Shown here one piece after another: positions 49,326 to 62,301 of a stretch of DNA of 64,000 nucleotides. The first letter of the stretch is position 1. Each line of letters opens with the position of its first letter. The DNA comes from Microbacterium sp. NIBRBAC000506063. Lineage in GTDB: Bacteria; Actinomycetota; Actinomycetes; Actinomycetales; Microbacteriaceae. Below the pieces are notes generated by a model. That model worked only from the letters and a program-made list of their open reading frames with translations, had not been told where the DNA came from and did no database searches. The translations under genes were made by a program, and so were the position numbers. Where the stretch lies: NCBI RefSeq assembly GCF_017968845.1, contig NZ_CP072876.1:2480001-2544000 (forward strand), given 5' to 3'.

Positions 49326-50083
49326 GCGAGGTCCGACCGGAGCCGGAGTCGGGGCCGGAGCAGACCCACCCGCGGACGCGCAGCCGGCGGCATCCGACGT
49401 CCTCGGTGCGGCGCTCGGCGCCGCCGCTCGGAAAGCGGGTCTCGACCCGGAGGGCGAAGCCGACACGCGCACCGTCGTGTGGTCGGCGATGGGCGGCTGG
49501 CGCGGGATCCTCGAGTCGGTCCTGCCCAGCCTCGCGTTCGTCGTGCTCTACACGCTCCGGCCGGATCCGCTGATCCTCTCGCTGGGCGTGTCCGTCGGCC
49601 TCGCCGCGGTGTTCACCGTGGTGCGCATCGCGCAGAAGTCGCCGCCGTCGGCCGCGCTGGGCGGGCTGATCGCCGCGGGTGCCGCCGCCGCACTGGCGCT
49701 GTGGACTGGAAGGGGGAGGACAACTTCGTCCTCGGCTTCTTCACGAATGCGATCTACGGCAGCGTGCTGCTCGTGTCCGCACTGATCGGCTGGTCGCTGA
49801 TCGGCCTCGGCATCGGCTATCTCATGGGGAGGGCACCGCGTGGCGCTCCGACCGTCGGAAGCGCCGTGCCTTCTTCTGGCTCACGCTGGCCTGGTCCTCG
49901 CTGTTCTTCCTGCGTCTGGGCGTGCAGCTCCCGCTCTATTTCGCCGCCGACGTCACTGCGTTGGGCGTCGCCAAGATCGCGATGGGGCTGCCGCTCTTCG
50001 CACCCATGGTGGCGGTCTCCTGGCTTGTCGTGCGGGCTCTCTATCCGCGCGCTCCGGAGGAATCCGAGGACGCCTCCGCGTGA
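49322..50083 (+). CDS. DUF3159 integral membrane protein (three frameshifts)
   Basis: A 254-residue (repaired) membrane protein with about six hydrophobic segments, for example VLPSLAFVVLYTLR and VGLAAVFTVVRIAQ. FFWLTLAWSSLFFLRLGVQL and PLFAPMVAVSWLVVRALY are further examples. DUF3159 is an actinobacterial family (Rv2693c) of unknown function. Single bases are missing near 49355, near 49709 and near 49829. GTG 49322 overlaps the DUF3710 stop. A palindromic operator-like site begins 4 bp after its stop. Confidence 0.85.
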
Positions 50084-50086
50084 TAC

Positions 50087-50112
50087 GATTTATCTCGACA
50101 TCAAGATAAATC
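50087..50112. promoter_or_regulatory. Palindromic operator upstream of acnA
   Basis: GATTTATCT-N8-AGATAAATC is a perfect 9-bp inverted repeat with two further inner pairs, giving the core ATCTcGAcaTCaAGAT. The shape and AT-richness resemble MarR-family operators. It lies 113-138 bp before the acnA start and directly after the DUF3159 stop, so it is most likely to control acnA. Confidence 0.55.
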
Positions 50113-50137
50113 ATGTCCTCCCGCCCGCAGCGACGGG

Positions 50138-50154
50138 TAAGGTGAACCTTGCTA
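50138..50154 (+). promoter_or_regulatory. Candidate iron box (DtxR/IdeR-like)
   Basis: TAAGGTGAACCTTGCTA matches about 11 of the first 13 positions of the DtxR/IdeR consensus (TwAGGTwAGsCTwACCTwA) and includes the inverted repeat AAGGT/ACCTT. It lies between the palindrome and the aconitase start. Aconitase is an iron-sulphur enzyme often under iron control in actinobacteria; the match is imperfect. Confidence 0.3.
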
Positions 50155-50224
50155 GCCGCAGGTGCCGAGGGCGAGGAAGATGGAAGCGACGAGTGCCTCC
50201 ATCCGAGCAAAAGGAGACGGACCC

Positions 50225-53078
<2,854 letters not shown>

Positions 53079-53090
53079 TGCACGAGTGGA

Positions 53091-53128
53091 GGGGATCGGA
53101 TGCCGCGGCATCCGATCCCCCTTTCCCG
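53091..53128 (+). terminator. Terminator hairpin after acnA
   Basis: GGGGATCGGATGCC (53091-53104) pairs perfectly with GGCATCCGATCCCC (53107-53120), followed by CTTTCCC. It starts 12 bp after the acnA stop and separates acnA from dxs. Confidence 0.85.
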
Positions 53129-53168
53129 TCCCCGCCGCGGCTCATGGTTCGTGCAGGAGCGGGAACGA

Positions 53169-53174
53169 TAGAAT
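53169..53174 (+). promoter_or_regulatory. Possible -10 hexamer for dxs
   Basis: TAGAAT lies 58 bp before the dxs ATG, in a short AT-rich patch. No good -35 is present at 17 bp. Confidence 0.3.
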
Positions 53175-53231
53175 CATCAGGTTGAATCCGCTCGGCGGAT
53201 CTTTCCGTCGAGTATCAACGAGGAGGTGCGG

Positions 53232-55175
53232 ATGACGATTCTCTCGCGCATCGAGGGTCCCAGAGACCTCGACGCCCTTTCCATCGACGAGCTCACGCAG
53301 CTCGCGCAGGAGATCCGGGACTTCCTCGTCGAGAACGTCTCGCGCACCGGTGGGCACCTCGGCCCGAACCTCGGTGTGGTCGAGCTCACGATCGCGCTGC
53401 ACCGCGTCTTCTCCTCGCCCGACGACCCCATCGTCTTCGACACGGGGCATCAGTCGTACGTCCACAAGCTGCTCACCGGCCGCAAGGACTTCTCGGGTCT
53501 GCGCGAACGCGGGGGTCTCGCCGGCTATCCGCAGCGCAGCGAGAGCCCGCACGACGTCGTCGAGTCGTCGCACGCCTCCAGCTCCCTGAGCTGGGCGGAC
53601 GGCCTCTCCCGCGCGCTCACGGCCACCGGCCGGGCCGATCGTCATGTGGTCGCCGTCGTCGGCGACGGCGCGCTGACGGGCGGCATGACCTGGGAGGCCC
53701 TCAACAACATCACCGACGACAACAACCGCAACCTGGTCATCGTCGTCAACGACAACGGCCGCTCCTACGCTCCGACCATCGGCGGCATGGCGCGCTTCCT
53801 CAACCGGGTACGCGCCGGCGAGACCTACCGCGACCTGGATCGCCGCTCCGGCTCGCTCATCGAGCGGCTCGGCCCGGTCGCCAGGGCGGTGTATCGCGGC
53901 ATCCGAGGCGGCACACGGGGCTTCCTCTCCCGCTTCACCAACAACGAGGAGCTCTACTCGAACCTCGACATCAAGTATCTCGGCCCTGTCGACGGTCACG
54001 ACCTGGAGGCGATGCTCGAGACGCTCCAGCTCGCCAGGGACTACGGTGCGCCTGTGATCGTGCACGCGATCACGGAGAAGGGGCGCGGGTACGCGCCGGC
54101 CCGCAATGATGAGGCCGACCAGTTCCATGCCGTCGGACGCATCGATCCCGCGACCGGCGACGCGCTCGGCGCGAAGAAGTCGCTGGGGTGGACGGATGTC
54201 TTCTCCCAGGCGCTCGTCGACGTCGGGGAGCGTCGGCCGGAGGTGATCGCGATGACGGCCGCGATGCTGCGGCCGACCGGGCTCGCGGCGTTCGCGGAGC
54301 GCTTCCCCGACAGGGTGTACGACGTCGGCATCGCCGAGCAGCATGCCGTCGCGTCGGCGGCCGGTCTCGCCTACGGAGGGCTGCACCCGGTGGTCGCGAT
54401 CTACGCGACCTTCATGGGGCGCGCGGTGGATCAGGTCCTGATGGACGTCGCCCTACACCGGGCGGGAGTGACCTTCGTGCTCGACCGGGCCGGAGTGACC
54501 GGCCCGGACGGCCCGAGCCACCATGGCATCTGGGATCTCGCGATGCTGCAGGTCGTGCCGAATATCCGCATCGCCGCACCGCGCGACGCGGTCACCCTTC
54601 GTGAAGCGCTCGACGAGGCGGTGGCCGTCGATGACGCGCCGACGGTGATCCGCTACCCGAAGAGCGAGGCCGTCGAGGAGGTCCCGGCACTGGAGCGCCT
54701 CGGCGACGGTGTGGACGTGCTCTGGCGAGGAGACACCGAGGACGTCCTGCTCGTCGGCATCGGACCCTTCGCCGAACTGGCGGTGGACGTCGCGGTGCGC
54801 CTGCGGGCACAGGGGATCGGTGCGACGGTCATCGACCCGCGCTGGGTGATCCCGGTCCGGCCCTCGGTCGTGGAGCTCGCGGCACGGCACCGCCTGGTCA
54901 TCACCATGGAAGACGGCATCCGCGTCGGCGGGATCGGCACGCGCGTCCGTCAGGTGCTGCGCGAGGCCGGGGTCGACACCGCGGTGGACGAGCTCGGCCT
55001 TCCCGACGAGTTCATCGATCACGCGTCGCGTCAGCAGATCCTCGAGGACGCCGGTCTGACGGCGCCGAAGATCGCGCACGACGTCGTCGCGCAGGTGCTG
55101 GGAACCCGCATCCCGGTGGCGCGTCAGACCGACCAGACCGGAGCGATCGAGCTGCCCCTGCACGAGCCGCGCTGA
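53232..55175 (+). CDS. dxs: 1-deoxy-D-xylulose-5-phosphate synthase
   Basis: DXS condenses pyruvate with glyceraldehyde 3-phosphate in the first step of the MEP isoprenoid pathway. The sequence is complete at 647 residues. Motifs are FDTGHQSYVHKLLTGR, the ThDP motif VVGDGALTGGMTWEALNNIT, DIKYLGPVDGHDL, IAEQHAVASAAGLA and GPDGPSHHGIWDLAML. The ATG at 53232 has AGGAGG 5 bases upstream; a GTG at 53226 is too close to that site. In M. tuberculosis dxs1 also lies close to rnd and the DUF3000 gene (Rv2680-Rv2682c), consistent with the present order. It converges on a small membrane protein gene with 16 bp between stops. Confidence 0.96.
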   Translation: MTILSRIEGPRDLDALSIDELTQLAQEIRDFLVENVSRTGGHLGPNLGVVELTIALHRVFSSPDDPIVFDTGHQSYVHKLLTGRKDFSGLRERGGLAGYPQRSESPHDVVESSHASSSLSWADGLSRALTATGRADRHVVAVVGDGALTGGMTWEALNNITDDNNRNLVIVVNDNGRSYAPTIGGMARFLNRVRAGETYRDLDRRSGSLIERLGPVARAVYRGIRGGTRGFLSRFTNNEELYSNLDIKYLGPVDGHDLEAMLETLQLARDYGAPVIVHAITEKGRGYAPARNDEADQFHAVGRIDPATGDALGAKKSLGWTDVFSQALVDVGERRPEVIAMTAAMLRPTGLAAFAERFPDRVYDVGIAEQHAVASAAGLAYGGLHPVVAIYATFMGRAVDQVLMDVALHRAGVTFVLDRAGVTGPDGPSHHGIWDLAMLQVVPNIRIAAPRDAVTLREALDEAVAVDDAPTVIRYPKSEAVEEVPALERLGDGVDVLWRGDTEDVLLVGIGPFAELAVDVAVRLRAQGIGATVIDPRWVIPVRPSVVELAARHRLVITMEDGIRVGGIGTRVRQVLREAGVDTAVDELGLPDEFIDHASRQQILEDAGLTAPKIAHDVVAQVLGTRIPVARQTDQTGAIELPLHEPR

Positions 55176-55191
55176 GCGGCACCGACGATCG

Positions 55192-55762
55192 TCACGGCGC
55201 GAGTTCCGCGACGATCTCCGGGTTCGCCGCCGCCGCTCGGCCATCCCCGCGAAGGGCGAGGCGAGCCGAGAGCCACCAGCCCGACGGCACGGCCAGGGTC
55301 GCGGCGACGACGATGATGATCCACGTATAGGGGCCCGCCGTCCAGAACGCCCCTTCGTCGAGGCTCATGATCCACACCGCGAGGGTGCCGACCGCCGCGC
55401 CGAGTGCCGCGTAGACGAGCAGGTGGACGTACATCGGTCGCACGCGACGGAGGCCGCGTCCGATGGCCCACGCCACAAGAGCCCCGACGGCGGCTGCGAC
55501 GAGCCCGACGGCGCCGGCGACGAGGAGGACCGCCGCGAAGATGAGCACATTCATCGTGAGAGCGAAGTCGATGTCGAAGTACGCCGCTTCCGGTCCGGTC
55601 CTGCTGAGGACCATCTCCACGACCATGGCGATCAGGAAGCCGCCGCCGAGCAGGATCATGAAGGCGCACCACGCGAATCCCGCACCGAGCCAGAGCTCGC
55701 CGGGGTGAAGGCCATGGGCTCCTCGGCGCTGCGGGGGACCTCTTCGACGTGGGAGCGCTCAT
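55192..55762 (-). CDS. Four-helix membrane protein, function unknown (two frameshifts)
   Basis: A membrane protein of about 190 residues after repair. The start ATG at 55762 has AGGAGG 5 bases upstream, but the helical body is in another frame, so one base is missing within the first 20 bases (about 55750) and one in a C run near 55703. Hydrophobic segments include FAWCAFMILLGGGFLIAMVV, MNVLIFAAVLLVAGAVGLVA, LLVYAALGAAVGTLAVWIM and TWIIIVVAATLAVPSGWWLS. No family is recognised with confidence. It converges on dxs. Confidence 0.65.
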
Positions 55763-55867
55763 GCGCACCTCCTGGACAGGCACCCTCCGAACGGGGCGAT
55801 CAGCAGACGATACCGCGCCGCGGCCCAGCGGGGAAGAAGGCGCGACGGAGCACACTCGTCAAAGGAG

Positions 55868-55902
55868 AAGGAGCGAGGCGCCCGGGGGATGCCTCGCTCC
55901 TT
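55868..55902 (-). terminator. Terminator after the beta-oxidation operon
   Basis: AAGGAGCGAGGC (55868-55879) and GCCTCGCTCCTT (55891-55902) are perfect 12-base arms with an 11-base GC-rich loop. On the minus strand the hairpin is followed by a pyrimidine-rich CTTCTCCTTT tract. It lies 9 bp past the stop of the beta-oxidation gene. Confidence 0.85.
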
Positions 55903-55910
55903 CGTCGACC

Positions 55911-58057
55911 TCAGCGGTTCTCGATGCCGCGGATCGGCGGCGTGTGGAAGGTGCCGCCGAACACGCGCTCCGAGGCGCCCTCGCGGTCGAGGTACGGCGA
56001 GGCGCCGCCGTCGATGAAGGGCCAGCCGGCACCGAAGATGAGGCACAGGTCGATGTCCTCGACCTCGGGGACCACGCCCTCGTCGAGCATGATCCTGATC
56101 TCCTGGGCGAGCCCGTCCTGGACGCGACGGAGGATCTCCTCGGCGGATGCGGGCGAGCCGCCCACTGCGGGCTTGAGCACCTTCTCGGCGGCCTTGGTCC
56201 ATCCGGTGACGCGGCCGGACTTGTCCTTCTCGACGACCTTCTCGAGCTCGGCGAGAGCGTGGAAGTTCTCGTTCGCGTAGAACCGCTCCGGGAAGGCGCG
56301 CACCATGGTGTCCTGGACGTGCGCCGCGACCTTCCAGCCGACGAGGTCGATCAGCTGGAACGGCCCCATCGGCAGGCCGATCGGCGCGAAGGCCTTCTCG
56401 ACGTCGGTGACGGGAGTGCCCTCGTAGACGGCGCGGGCCGCTTCGCCCATGACCTTGGCGAGGAGGCGGTTGACGACGAAACCGGGGGCGTCGGCGGTGA
56501 GCACCGCGCTCTTGCCGAGGCCCTTGGCGACGACGAAGGCGGTGGAGAGCGCCGCATCCGATGTCTGCGGGGTCTTCACGATCTCGATCAGCGGCATGAC
56601 GGCGACCGGGTTGAAGAAGTGGAAGCCGACCAGGCGCTCGGGGTGGGCGAGCGTGGACCCGATCTCCTCGACCGAGAGCGAGGAGGTGTTGGTCGCGAGG
56701 ATCGCGTCTTCGGCGATGATCTTCTCGATCTCGCCGAAGACCTGCTGCTTGACCGAGACCTCCTCGAAGACCGCTTCGATCACGAAGTCGCAGTCCGCGT
56801 ACTCGCTCTTGTCGATCGTGCCGCGGACGAGTCCGCGGAGCTTGCTCGCGGTGTCGGCGTCGATGCGACCCTTCTGCTCGAGCTTGCCGATCTCCTCGTG
56901 GATGTAGGCCACGCCCTTGTCGACGCGCGCCTGGTCGATGTCGGTGACGAGCACGGGCACCTGGAGGCGCCGGACGAACAGGAGGGCGAACTGGCTGGCC
57001 ATGAGGCCCGCACCGATGATGCCGACCTTCGTGACCTTCTTGGCGAGCTCCTTGTCGGGTGCGCCGACAGGGCGCTTGGCGCGCTTCTGGACGAGGTCGA
57101 AGGCGTACATCGACGCGGCGAACTGGTCGCCGACGACGAGATCGGCGAGAGCCTCGTCCTCGCGGGCGAAGCCCTCGGCGCGGGTTCCGCCCTTGGCCTT
57201 GTCGAGCAGGTCCAGCGCGACGTAGGGGGAGCGCGGCACGGTGCCGATCTTCGATTCGAGCATGCCGCGGGCCATCTTGATCGCGATCGGCCACTTGGTC
57301 AGGCGCTCGACCTTGCCCGGCTCGTTCTTGCGGGTGACCTTGACGGAGCCGCTCAGGACCTCGTCGGCCCAGCGCAGCGAGTCCTCGAGGAACGCGGCCG
57401 CGGGGAAGATCGCGTCCACGATGCCGAGGTCGAAGGCCTGCTGGGGCTTGAGCATCCGGTTCTGCTTGAGCGGGTTGGAGATGACCACTTCGAGCGCGTT
57501 CTCGATGCCGATGAGGTTCGGCAGCAGGTAGGCGCCGCCCCAGCCGGGGATGATGCCGAGGAACACCTCGGGCAGGGCGATCGCGGCCGCGGAGGAGTCG
57601 ACGGTGCGGTACGTCGAGTTGAGTGCGACCTCGAGGCCGCCGCCCAGCGCGAGGCCGTTCACGAAGGCGAAGGAGGGCACGCCGAGCTCGTGGAGCTTGC
57701 CGAACACGTGGTGTCCGAGCTGGGCGATCTTGCGCGCGTTCTCCTTGGAGCCGACGAGCGTGATGTCGCTGAGGTCGGCACCGGCGGCGAGGATGTACTG
57801 CTTGCCGGTCACGGCGACGGCGTCGATCTCGCCGGCGGCCGCACGGGCCTTCAGCTCGTCGAGGCGCTCACCCAGCTCGATGAGCGTCTTCGGGCCGAGC
57901 GTGTTCGGGCGGTTGTGGTCGCGGCCGTTGTCCAGGGTGATGAGCGCCAGGGTCTTGCCCGAGGCGAGACGGATGTCGCGCACGGGGAGTGCGTGACGAC
58001 CTCGTCACCGGCGAGCTCGAGCAGCGAGGAGAAGTCGATGTTCTCGTAGTTCGTCAT
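55911..58057 (-). CDS. Fatty acid oxidation multifunctional protein: enoyl-CoA hydratase / 3-hydroxyacyl-CoA dehydrogenase (one frameshift)
   Basis: A FadB/FadJ-like protein of about 715 residues carrying two consecutive steps of beta-oxidation. The N-terminal crotonase domain has AAGADLSDITL, GLALGGGLEVAL and PEVFLGIIPGWGGAYLLP. The dehydrogenase domain has the NAD motif VGIIGAGLMASQFALLFVRR, TNTSSLSVEEIGSTL and the catalytic His in GFHFFNPVAVMPLIEIV. A second C-terminal dehydrogenase lobe follows. One base is missing near 57990, in the THS-PVRDIRLA junction. The ATG at 58057 follows the thiolase stop by 9 bp, and both form one operon with a terminator at 55868-55902. The classical GxGxxG ends in alanine here (GAGLMA). 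Confidence 0.93.
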
Positions 58058-58066
58058 TGCCGTTTC

Positions 58067-59263
58067 CTACTTCTTCCCGGTGTAGTGGGGGTTCTCCCAG
58101 ATGACGCTGCCGCCCTGACCGAGGCCGACGCACATCGCCGTCAGGCCGTAGCGGACGTCCGGGCGCTCGGCGAACTGCGCGGCGAGCTGGATCATGAGAC
58201 GCACGCCGGATGCGGCCAGCGGGTGCCCGAGGGCGATCGCACCGCCCCACTGGTTGACGCGGGGTCGTCGTCGGCGATGCCGAAGTGGTCGAGCAGCGAG
58301 ATCACCTGGATCGCGAAGGCCTCGTTGAGCTCGAACAGGCCGATGTCGTCGATCGTGAGTCCGGCCTTCTTGAGCGCCTTCTCGGTGGAGGGAATCGGTC
58401 CGATGCCCATGATCTCGGGCTGCACGCCGGCGAAGGCGTAGGAGACCAGACGCATCTTCGGGCGAGACCGAGTTCCTTCACCGCGTGGCCGGAGGCGAGC
58501 AGGCTCACTGTGGCCCCGTCGGTGAGAGGAGAGGCGGTGCCGGCGGTGACGCGGCCGTGCGGGCGGAAGGGTGTCTTCAGAACCGCGAGATCCTCCATCG
58601 TGGTCTGCGGGCGACGGCCCTCATCCTCGGTGGCCAGGCCCAGGCGCCGTCCTCGCCCTTCGTGGCGACGGGCACGAGGTCGGGCTGGATCTTGCCGGCG
58701 TCGTAGGCCGCCTGCGCCTTGTGCTGGCTGAGCATGCCGAAGCGGTCGGCGCGCTCCTTGGTGAGGTGCGGGAAGCGGTCGTGGATGCGCTCGGCCGTCA
58801 CGCCCATGTTGAGGGCGGCCGGGTCGACCATCTTCTCCGCGACGAAGCGCGGGTTGGGGTCGGCGTTCGCTCCGATGGGGTGGCGGCCCATGTGCTCGAC
58901 GCCGCCGGCGATCGCCACGTCGTACATGCCGAAGCCGATGGAGCCGGCGATCGTCGTGACGCTGGTCATCGCGCCGGCGCACATGCGGTCGATCGCGTAG
59001 CCGGGAACGGACTGGGGCAAGCCGGCGAGGATCGCGGTGCTCCGCCCGAGGGTGAGGCCCTGGTCGCCGGTCTGGGACGTCGCGGCGATCGCGACCTCCT
59101 CGACGCGGTCCTTCGGGACATCGGGATTGCGCTCCATCAGGCCGATCATGGCCTTGACGACGAGGTCATCCGCGCGGGTGTTCCAGTACATGCCCTTTTC
59201 GCCGGCGCGCCCGAAGGGGGTGCGGACTCCATCGACGAAGTAGACGTCCGAGATCTCGGCCAC
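58067..59263 (-). CDS. Acetyl-CoA C-acyltransferase (thiolase; three frameshifts)
   Basis: The thiolase partner of the beta-oxidation operon, about 399 residues after repair. It has the acyl-accepting cysteine in DRMCAGAMTSVT, GGVEHMGRHP, LNEAFAIQV, the histidine in GGAIALGHPLAASG and the second cysteine in AMCVGLGQGG. Single bases are missing near 58642, 58468 and 58262. The GTG at 59263 has GGAGG 5 bases upstream. It is first in the two-gene operon with the multifunctional protein. It cleaves 3-ketoacyl-CoA to acetyl-CoA; biosynthetic use cannot be ruled out. Confidence 0.93.
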
Positions 59264-59336
59264 TCTGCCTCCAAGTTTGTGCGTGCTCTCAGGTTAGAGA
59301 ACCACGGCGACCCTGACGGAATCGCTTGGATCGAGT

Positions 59337-60529
59337 CTACGAGTCTGAGGCGAGCGCGGCGTCGCCGTTTTGCAGAGCATCGACAAATGCGTCGGCGATT
59401 ATCTGTGAGGTCTGCGCAATCTGCCAGGACCGAGCACCAAGTTCGGTGAGATCGGATGCCACATCCGACGCGCTCGATCCGCTCGGCTGCCAGCACACTC
59501 GGCGCAGGAAATCGGGGTGAGGAGGTTCTCGGTCGGCATGCCGAGCTCCTGCGCGCGCTGCTCGACGGCGGGGCGGGCGTGCTTCAGACGGGCATCGGCT
59601 TCCGGGTTGCGTTCCGCCCAGGCACGAGGCGGCGGCGGCGCATCACTGGGGATGCGCTCACGGGGCGGTTCGGGTGCGACGCGGCCGCGCTCGATGGCCT
59701 GCCACCAGCGGTCCAGCTGCGAGCGGCTGGCTCTGCCCTGGAAGGTCTTGAGCCCGGCGAGCGCGGCCTTCGACTGCGGAGCGGCGAGCACGGCGGCGAC
59801 GAGGGAGCGGTCCGGGACGAGGCGCCCCGGCGAGACGTCCTTCTCCTGCGCGTACTCCTCGCGGGCGAGCCAGAGCTCTCGCGCGATGGCGAGGTTGCGT
59901 CCGCCGCGCACCTGGTGGAGACCGCTCAGGCGCCGCCACGGTTCACCGCGGGCGGGCTTGGGCTCACGTGTGCGTGTGGCCTCGAACTCCTGTGCGGCGA
60001 AGTCGGTCTTGCCCTGCTCCTCGAGCTCGGCGAGGAACTGACGGCGGATCTCGGGCAGGTAGACGACGTCGAGGGCGGCATACTCCAGCCAGGAATCGGG
60101 CAGCGGACGCGTCGACCAGTCGGCGGCGGAGTGCGCCTTGGCGAGGGAGACGCCCGTGACATGCTCGACGATCGCGCCGAGGCCGACCTTCTCGTATCCG
60201 AGGAGGCGGGCGGCGAGCTCGGTGTCGAAGAGGGAGGGCGGCACGAGATCGAGTTCGCGCAGCGACGGCAGGTCCTGGCTGGCCGCGTGGAGGATCCACT
60301 CCAGGCCGCCGATCGCCTCGCGCAGGGAGGAGAAGTCGTCGATGCCGATCGGATCGATGAGGTAGGTGCCCGCGTCTTCGCGGAACACCTGGATCAGATA
60401 GGCGCGCTGCGAGTAGCGGAATCCGGAGGCGCGTTCGACGTCGACGGCGGCGGGCCCCGTTCCCATGGCGAGGCGCGCGGAGGCCTCCCTGAGCCCGGAG
60501 ACGTCACCGATCACGGTGAAATCAGCCAC
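59337..60529 (-). CDS. rnd: Ribonuclease D with HRDC domain (one frameshift)
   Basis: A 3'-5' exoribonuclease for tRNA maturation and RNA turnover. Exonuclease motifs are AVDVERASGFRYSQ (DxE), HAASQDLPSLRE and WLEYAALDVVYLPEIR (YxxxD). A HRDC domain follows around WRRLSGLHQVRGGRNLAIAR. One base is missing in the C run near 59515; the frame then runs through DFLRRVCWQPSGSSASDVAS to a TAG at 59337, giving 397 residues. Start is the GTG at 60529, overlapping the DUF3000 stop by 8 bases. It sits 73 bp upstream of the thiolase, which has its own probable promoter. Confidence 0.92.
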
Positions 60530-61103
60530 GCTGCCCCTTTCGTGCGCCGAATACGGCGATGTCCTCCGACCCCGGCGGGAGCCCTGCGAGCATCCCCACC
60601 AGTTCTGCCCATGCTTCCACATGTGCGGGGAAGGGGGCGACGGGCGACCAGGAGGCGCGCAGCTCCACCTGGGCTCCGTCTCCTTCGGAGGCGAGTCCGC
60701 CGAAGCCCTTGGAGATCGTCTTCGTGGTCGTCCCGGATGCGGCGTGGTAGGTCGCGCCGCGCGACTCGAGCGCATCGATGAGCCAGGACCAGGCCACCTC
60801 GGCGAGCAGCGGATCGGCACCGATCTCCGGCTCGAGCGGAGCCTGTGCGAAGGCCACGATGCGCCAGGGTCCGCCCCAGGAGGAGGGCTCGTCGGGATCG
60901 TGGAGGAGGACGAAGCGACCGGTCCCGTAGAGCGAATCGCCCTCCGCGTTCGGGCGGACATCGGCGGCCAGAGCGAGCGCGGCCGGCGCGAGGCCCGTCG
61001 GTGCCGGGATCTCGTGCACCACGATGTCTGCGCGGAAGGTCATCTTCCGCACCGAGGCGGCTGCATCCTCGAAGAGCGCATCGGGAACGATCGGGTCGGT
61101 CAC
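60522..61103 (-). CDS. DUF3000 protein
   Basis: A 193-residue actinobacterial protein starting TDPIVPDALFEDAAASVR. It contains GRFVLLHDPDEPSSWGGPWR, the segment SWLIDALESRGATYHAASGT and a terminal AVFGARKGQRG. It pairs with rnd in M. tuberculosis (Rv2680/Rv2681) as here, with overlapping stop and start. The gene pair suggests a role connected to RNA metabolism, but function is unknown. Start is the GTG at 61103. Confidence 0.9.
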   Translation of the reverse strand: MTDPIVPDALFEDAAASVRKMTFRADIVVHEIPAPTGLAPAALALAADVRPNAEGDSLYGTGRFVLLHDPDEPSSWGGPWRIVAFAQAPLEPEIGADPLLAEVAWSWLIDALESRGATYHAASGTTTKTISKGFGGLASEGDGAQVELRASWSPVAPFPAHVEAWAELVGMLAGLPPGSEDIAVFGARKGQRG

Positions 61104-61128
61104 GTGAACAGGCTAGAGTCAGGAGGCG

Positions 61129-62301
61129 ATGAAGAGTCTCAGGCACGCCGCACGGGCAGCCCTCACCCTGCTGCTCGCTCTCGTGGCCGCGGGGTCGCTG
61201 CTGGCCCTGGTGGTCTTCCGCATCGCGCGCTCGGTCGTGACCCCGTCGCGGCGGAAGCCGGATCTGCAGATCCTCGCGATCGACACCTCCGCCCAGACGA
61301 TCGAGCTGACCCGCACGGCCGACACCGAGCTGCCGGGGCGCTACGGGCTGCTGACGAGCGGCACATACGACTACATCAAGATCGGCGCCGTGCTGAGCAC
61401 CGGCCCGATGAGCGTGCGTCGCAAGCTGCTGACGAAGATCGACGCCTCCGCACGGGTCGACAAGGACGCCGCCTTCAGCGGTTGGTACTACGCATCGCCC
61501 TCGGAGCTCCATCTTCCCTACGAATCGGTGATCATCGGCGCGCCGCACGGACCCTGCCCGGCCTGGTTCTTCCCCTCGGAGCGGGACACCTGGGTGATCC
61601 AGGTGCACGGGCGGGGCACGACGCGGGCGGAGTGCCTTCGTGCGGTCCCGGTCTTCCAAGCCGAGGGGTTCCCCGTCCTCGTGGTGTCCTATCGCAACGA
61701 CGGGGAGGCCGCGCGCAGCCGGTCGGGCGCCTACGGGCTCGGCTCGACCGAGTGGCACGACGTCGATGCGGCGATCGGGCACGCCCTGCGTCACGGGGCC
61801 CGTCGCGTCATCCTGATGGGATGGTCGATGGGTGGTGCGATCGTCCTCCAGGCGCTGACCTCCTCGGTCCACCGCGAGCGCATCGCCGGCGTCGTGCTCG
61901 AGTCTCCGGTGGTCGACTGGCGCCCGGTGCTGGACTTCCACGCGAAGCTCGCCGGCATGCGCGATCCTCTGCCGGCGCTGGCGCTCGGCGCCCTCTCGTC
62001 GGATCTGACCGCGCGCCTGTCGGGCGCCGAGGCGGCGATACCCTTCGACCGGCTCGACATGGTCGCCCGCTCGGCCGAGCTCGGTGCACCCGTCCTATTG
62101 CTGCACAGCGACGATGACGGCTTCGTCCCCTCCGACGCCTCCCACGCGCTGGCGGAGGCGCGGCCCGATCTGGTGACCATGAAGGCCTTCACCGTGGCAC
62201 GTCACACCAAGCTCTGGAACTACGATCAGCAGGGCTGGACGAAGGCGATCACCGACTGGCTGTCCGGCAACGGCTTCCTGAACGACTCTGCGGGCGACTA
62301 G
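61129..62301 (+). CDS. Membrane-anchored alpha/beta hydrolase
   Basis: A 390-residue alpha/beta-hydrolase with an N-terminal membrane anchor (ALTLLLALVAAGSLLALVVF). The nucleophile elbow is ILMGWSMGGAIVLQAL, the oxyanion region is VIQVHGRGTTRAEC, the acid follows in LLLHSDDDGFVPSD and the histidine is in TVARHTKLWNYD. It looks like an extracellular-facing esterase or peptidase of the prolyl-oligopeptidase-like type; the substrate is unknown. Start ATG 61129 is divergent from the DUF3000 gene (25 bp). Its stop overlaps the convergent sufE stop by 4 bases. Confidence 0.85.
   Translation: MKSLRHAARAALTLLLALVAAGSLLALVVFRIARSVVTPSRRKPDLQILAIDTSAQTIELTRTADTELPGRYGLLTSGTYDYIKIGAVLSTGPMSVRRKLLTKIDASARVDKDAAFSGWYYASPSELHLPYESVIIGAPHGPCPAWFFPSERDTWVIQVHGRGTTRAECLRAVPVFQAEGFPVLVVSYRNDGEAARSRSGAYGLGSTEWHDVDAAIGHALRHGARRVILMGWSMGGAIVLQALTSSVHRERIAGVVLESPVVDWRPVLDFHAKLAGMRDPLPALALGALSSDLTARLSGAEAAIPFDRLDMVARSAELGAPVLLLHSDDDGFVPSDASHALAEARPDLVTMKAFTVARHTKLWNYDQQGWTKAITDWLSGNGFLNDSAGD

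Noticed and set aside
53129..53231. A riboswitch (for example thiamine-diphosphate type) in front of dxs.
   Set aside because: The leader is too short and has none of the conserved riboswitch core sequences.
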